A stretch of DNA of 64,000 nt. Origin: Mytilus trossulus. Lineage: Eukaryota; Mollusca; Bivalvia; Mytilida; Mytilidae. The notes under the pieces are model-generated. The model made no database searches, had not been told where the DNA came from, and saw only the letters and a list, made by a program, of their open reading frames with translations. The first letter of the stretch is position 1, and each line of letters begins with the position of its first letter. The stretch lies in assembly GCF_036588685.1 (NCBI RefSeq), contig NC_086383.1, positions 60,835,448-60,899,447 of the forward strand. Direction: 5' to 3'. The position numbers and the translations under genes were made by a program. Below are positions 60,766 to 64,000 of the stretch, piece after piece.

Positions 60766-61334
60766 TACGTTTTATAATTCTATGCGTCTGAAGAGCTTTT
60801 TCTGGATTTGCCTCCACCAGGAACGTAAACATTTGAAATTCGAGGGATGAATAAGTACCGAAACAGTTAAAGAGCTATTTGGCAAAAAAAACCAACAGCC
60901 AAATTTTTTTAATGTCAACTTTGCCTGAGGGAGTTGAAACCTTTTTTTTTATAATTTTAAAATTTACAGACAATTTTAGAAAGGTTTGTTATAAATCATG
61001 TAAATACAGAATTACTGACTACTGAGCTTATGTTAACCTTATTAGTCATTTGGACTTTTTTAAAGTATCAAACAATTTATATATTACATATATTAATCAA
61101 GTATTTATAAAATCACAAAATTTCATGTCTTTTTTTATGTTTAAGTAATCGAAAAAGTACTTACAGAAAACTACCATTTCATAAATTAAATGATACACAG
61201 TGATGTGCTTAGACTTAAGCAAAATTAGGCTAATCGTAATGATATTATGTCTGCATTGACATTAAGCACAACGTCTTCATCACAACATCTTTCAAGTGAA
61301 AATATAAAACAAAATAGACTTGCTGTTTAACTTT
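60766..61334. other. Gene-free stretch
   Basis: AT-rich; nothing recognised. Confidence 0.5.
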
Positions 61335-62524
61335 TTAGGTATATATTGTTTTCAATACACCTTATCAAACGTGTCCTGTTTTCATTGAACCACCTTCAAT
61401 GTGAATACACACTTGAGACACAGACACAACATATATGTCAACCAAACCGTGTGGTTTAACTCATGTAGTCATTCTAAATCAAAAATGATTAGAATACAGC
61501 TATTGTGGCAGGAACAGTCCTTCGTAGGAAGTCCGTATGGTGTAATTGTTAATGGCGTAACGTATTGACTGTAATTTTCAAACGCTGTACAATGGAGCGA
61601 ATACCATGCTCTTTCTGAAAATAACCACAACAAGAGAATATTTAAAGCCAACAATTATTGTTTATGGAGCTGCCTATATTATGTATCTAAATATGTTAGA
61701 AACATACAATAGATTTTAAATTCCATGGTCGAGTGGGAGGCTGACATATTGTACATATATCTAACAAAATTGATATCAAGATCTTTCCAAGTCAGGAATA
61801 TGACAGTTCTTGTCCATTCGTTTTTGATGCGTTTTGTTATTTGATTTTGCCATGTGATTATGGACTTTCCGAATTGATTTTCCTTTAAGTTCATTATTTT
61901 TGTGATTTTACTTTTTCATGACATTTAACTAAACAAGAAATTTCCCATATACTTCTGAAATCAAATTCACGTTTTATATATTTTGCAGGTTGGAGTGAAA
62001 AATTACAGATTACTATAAAAGCTGACAGCAGAGAACTCTACATTGCGTAGCGTTGTGTCATCTCAAAAGATGTAACTAATTGTAATGATAATTTTCCCCC
62101 TTCTCTGACTATTTTTTTTTATCTTACACAGTAATATCTTAAAAAAAAACTACATTTTGACAAAATTGTTTTTGTGTTTCATTTATTGTTTCTTTTTTTA
62201 TGTGTTTGTGGTTTGTTTCCTGTTAAAGCCTTTACACATTTTAAACTTATAAAAATGTTTACCTTTTTTCATTTTCTTTTTATTCTATGGTTTATTGACA
62301 TGATTAAAAAAGTTACTTGGTAAATGTCTCTAGAATGATTTTTCAATCATTACCGCCCTTTCTCGAAAATCTACAACTATAAATCTAATATAGTCCTGGA
62401 CTGGCTAAACCATAAAATACGGATTATGTAACCATATATCCAACTTTTGAAAAATATGTCTGAAGTAAGAGTTTAGTCGTCGGATCGAATGATTAATGTC
62501 GACTGATTTGAAGATATTACTGTA
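61335..62524. repeat. Segment X2 (paralogue of X1)
   Basis: Homologous to 4990-5759 joined to 20516-20754. X2 is free of the PLE1 stack and so gives its empty site. It carries its own insertion of the AAGTCAGGAATATGACAG repeat at 61788-61917 and an exon-like piece at 61989-62050 (acceptor TTTTGCAG; frame GWSEKLQITIKADSRELYIA then stop). Confidence 0.7.
61788..61917 (+). repeat. Repeat insertion defined by an empty site
   Basis: Full-length-looking copy of the AAGTCAGGAATATGACAG family. The X1 paralogue reads GATCTTTCATGAC uninterrupted, whereas X2 has GATCTTTC, the repeat, then TTTCATGAC, implying an approximately 4-bp TTTC duplication. Confidence 0.7.
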
Positions 62525-63310
62525 AATTATATAGATGATGTCCTCTTACTAAATAATTCGAAATTTAGTGACTGTTGACCGTATTTATCCAATCGATATA
62601 AAGATTAAGGAAACAACAGATGCAGTTAGGTCTGCCTCACATCTTAATTTACATCTAGAAATTGACAATGAGGGCCGATTGAAAACAAAACTTTAGACAC
62701 AAGAGATGATTTAAGCTTCACACTCGTAAACTGTCCATTGGTTTGTAGCAACATATCAGCAGCGCATGCATACGGAGGATATATCTTCCAATTAATATGA
62801 TAGCCAGGGCCTGTTTTTCCTATCATGCTTTCCTTCATAGAGGAATGCTGATCAAATAGACGCTATTAAACCAAAGTTTCAAATGGAAAAGTTGAAATCA
62901 TTCCTTCCTTTTTTTTTCGAACGTCATCACCAGTTAGTTGATCGTTATGGAATATTTTTTCACAGATGCTATCGGATATGTTTCTCATGTTGTAACTACA
63001 ATATTGTTCCCTTGTCACGAATGAGACCCACCGAATTATACTATTTACCGAATTTGTAATAACATGAACAACACGACGGTTGCCACATGTAGAGCAGGAT
63101 CTAACTACCCTTCCGGAGCACCTGCGATCACCCCGATGTTTAATGGTGCTCGTGTTGCTTAGTCTTTAGTTTTCCCTGTTGTATTTTATGAACTTCTTAT
63201 TGCTTGTTTGTCTTTTTCTTTTGTAGCCATGGCGTTGTCAGTTTTTTTTTCAATCTATGAGTTTGACTGTTCCTCTGGTATCTTTCGCCACTCCTTTAAT
63301 TACTCAATCC
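62525..63310 (+). mobile_element. PLE2 copy in X2, 5'-truncated
   Basis: Plus-strand degenerate RT of the PLE2 family starting at the catalytic block (TATATAGATGATGTCC, YIDDV-L) and running through DNEGRLKT, an AACTGTCCATT stretch and the 3' part with CTACCCTTCCGGAGCACCTG to TTTGACTGTTCCTCTGGTATC at about 63285. It has the same 5' break as the X1 copy, so it predates the X1/X2 duplication. Frameshifts throughout. Confidence 0.8.
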
Positions 63311-64000
63311 GAAACGGTATCGGGTTTAACTTCCTTTTACTAGTATTTTCTACATAACAAAAGAAAAACATTGACCTATCAACCCAATTTCAAAATTAGA
63401 TTAATCAAATATGTCTTGACAATAGAAACACGTGTGCAAGAATTTGAAATCTACATTAACAAGGTTGTCATTTAAAGCATTTTTGTCTAGTAAATAACAT
63501 GTTTTACTGCCAGGAGTGGAATATATTTTTCAGGTATAATATTTTTAATTGTTTAAGCATCACCAGCCCAGGAGTCAGCACTTATATGCTGACATGAATT
63601 ATCATTGAATTGGCAATACTTATAAATTAACTGTTAACACAACCTTTGAATTTTTGATCTACTAAGGCTTCCCTGCCTCAGGAATATATTACCTTGGCTG
63701 TATTTGACAAAAATATAGGAATTTTGGTCCTCAATAATCAACTTCGTTATTTATTTGGCCTTTTAAAAATTTTAAGGCGATTACAACACACTGATGAGCC
63801 TTTCGTAGACGACACGCGCATAACATTTAATCCTGGTATTTACGATGAATTTATTTGGTTAAACGCTATATTGCATTAAACTATTTCTTTGTTTTATCTT
63901 ATTCGATTTCAAATGTGATTACTTCTTCGTGTTAATTGAAATCTTGCTGAAGTAACATTCTAAATATCAAATCGATTGTTTGAAAACAAAACAAAATAAA
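63311..64000. other. Gene-free end of window with one dispersed repeat
   Basis: 63650-63850 is a plus-strand copy of the repeat also seen at 57480-57665 (from CTGCCTCAGGAATATATTAC to TTTAATCCTGGTATTTACGA). The ORF at 63694-63879 is this repeat. Nothing else recognised. Confidence 0.6.

Noticed and set aside
1-64000. CRISPR arrays, bacterial operons, integrons or viral genomes
   Set aside because: No array of unique spacers, no ribosome-binding-site spaced genes and no viral structural or replication genes were seen; splice signals and repeats are eukaryotic.

Overview
This window reads as nuclear DNA from a bivalve mollusc, most likely a marine mussel (Mytilus-like). It is AT-rich and intron-bearing, has almost no long ORFs, and is packed with interspersed repeats. 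The only host genes I can support are innate-immunity receptors of the kind that is expanded in bivalves: two Toll-like receptor (TLR) copies and one secreted PAN/apple plus C-type lectin gene. One unidentified, broken two-exon gene is also likely near 4.3-4.8 kb. Nothing prokaryotic (operons, CRISPR, ribosome binding sites) is present.

Layout. 1-5 kb: direct repeats, a degenerate minisatellite and the broken minus-strand gene. 5-22 kb: a host segment (called X1 here) that has a paralogue at 61.3-63.3 kb (X2). X1 is split by a stack of nested insertions. A Penelope-like retroelement (PLE) with an N-terminal GIY-YIG domain lies on the minus strand at 5760-20460. It is interrupted by a 5'-truncated LINE (8051-9746) and by a 9.6-kb TIR element with CACTA ends (element A, 10074-19677). 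Element A in turn carries two short foldback elements. 22-26.4 kb: repeat fragments only. 26.5-44.3 kb: a TLR gene whose reading frame is cut exactly before the TIR domain by element B (28166-43772, 15.6 kb). B is a relative of A in the opposite orientation. 44.3-51 kb: intergenic, with a 2.4-kb putative DNA transposon carrying a 61-bp minisatellite and a tRNA-derived SINE. 51.1-52.5 kb: a second, degenerate TLR copy. 55.0-60.5 kb: the five-exon lectin gene. 61.3-63.9 kb: segment X2 and repeats.

The most informative structure is the A/B pair. Both start CACTAG and end CTAGTG, have about 249-bp terminal inverted repeats, and are flanked by a TAT target duplication. In both cases the host reading frame (PLE in one, TLR in the other) reads straight through when the element and one TAT are removed. 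The degenerate second TLR gives an independent uninterrupted version of B's target site. A and B share a non-coding backbone but differ in the middle, and each shows empty sites for small elements inserted in the other, so a relative order of events can be read from this one window. No transposase is visible in either.

How the genes may act together: the TLR (ectodomain, one membrane segment, cytoplasmic TIR) and the lectin are both predicted pathogen-recognition proteins. On this haplotype the TLR should not signal as one molecule. It is predicted to yield a TIR-less membrane receptor and, if transcribed, a separate TIR piece. All functional statements are inferred from sequence read by eye; no database search was run.
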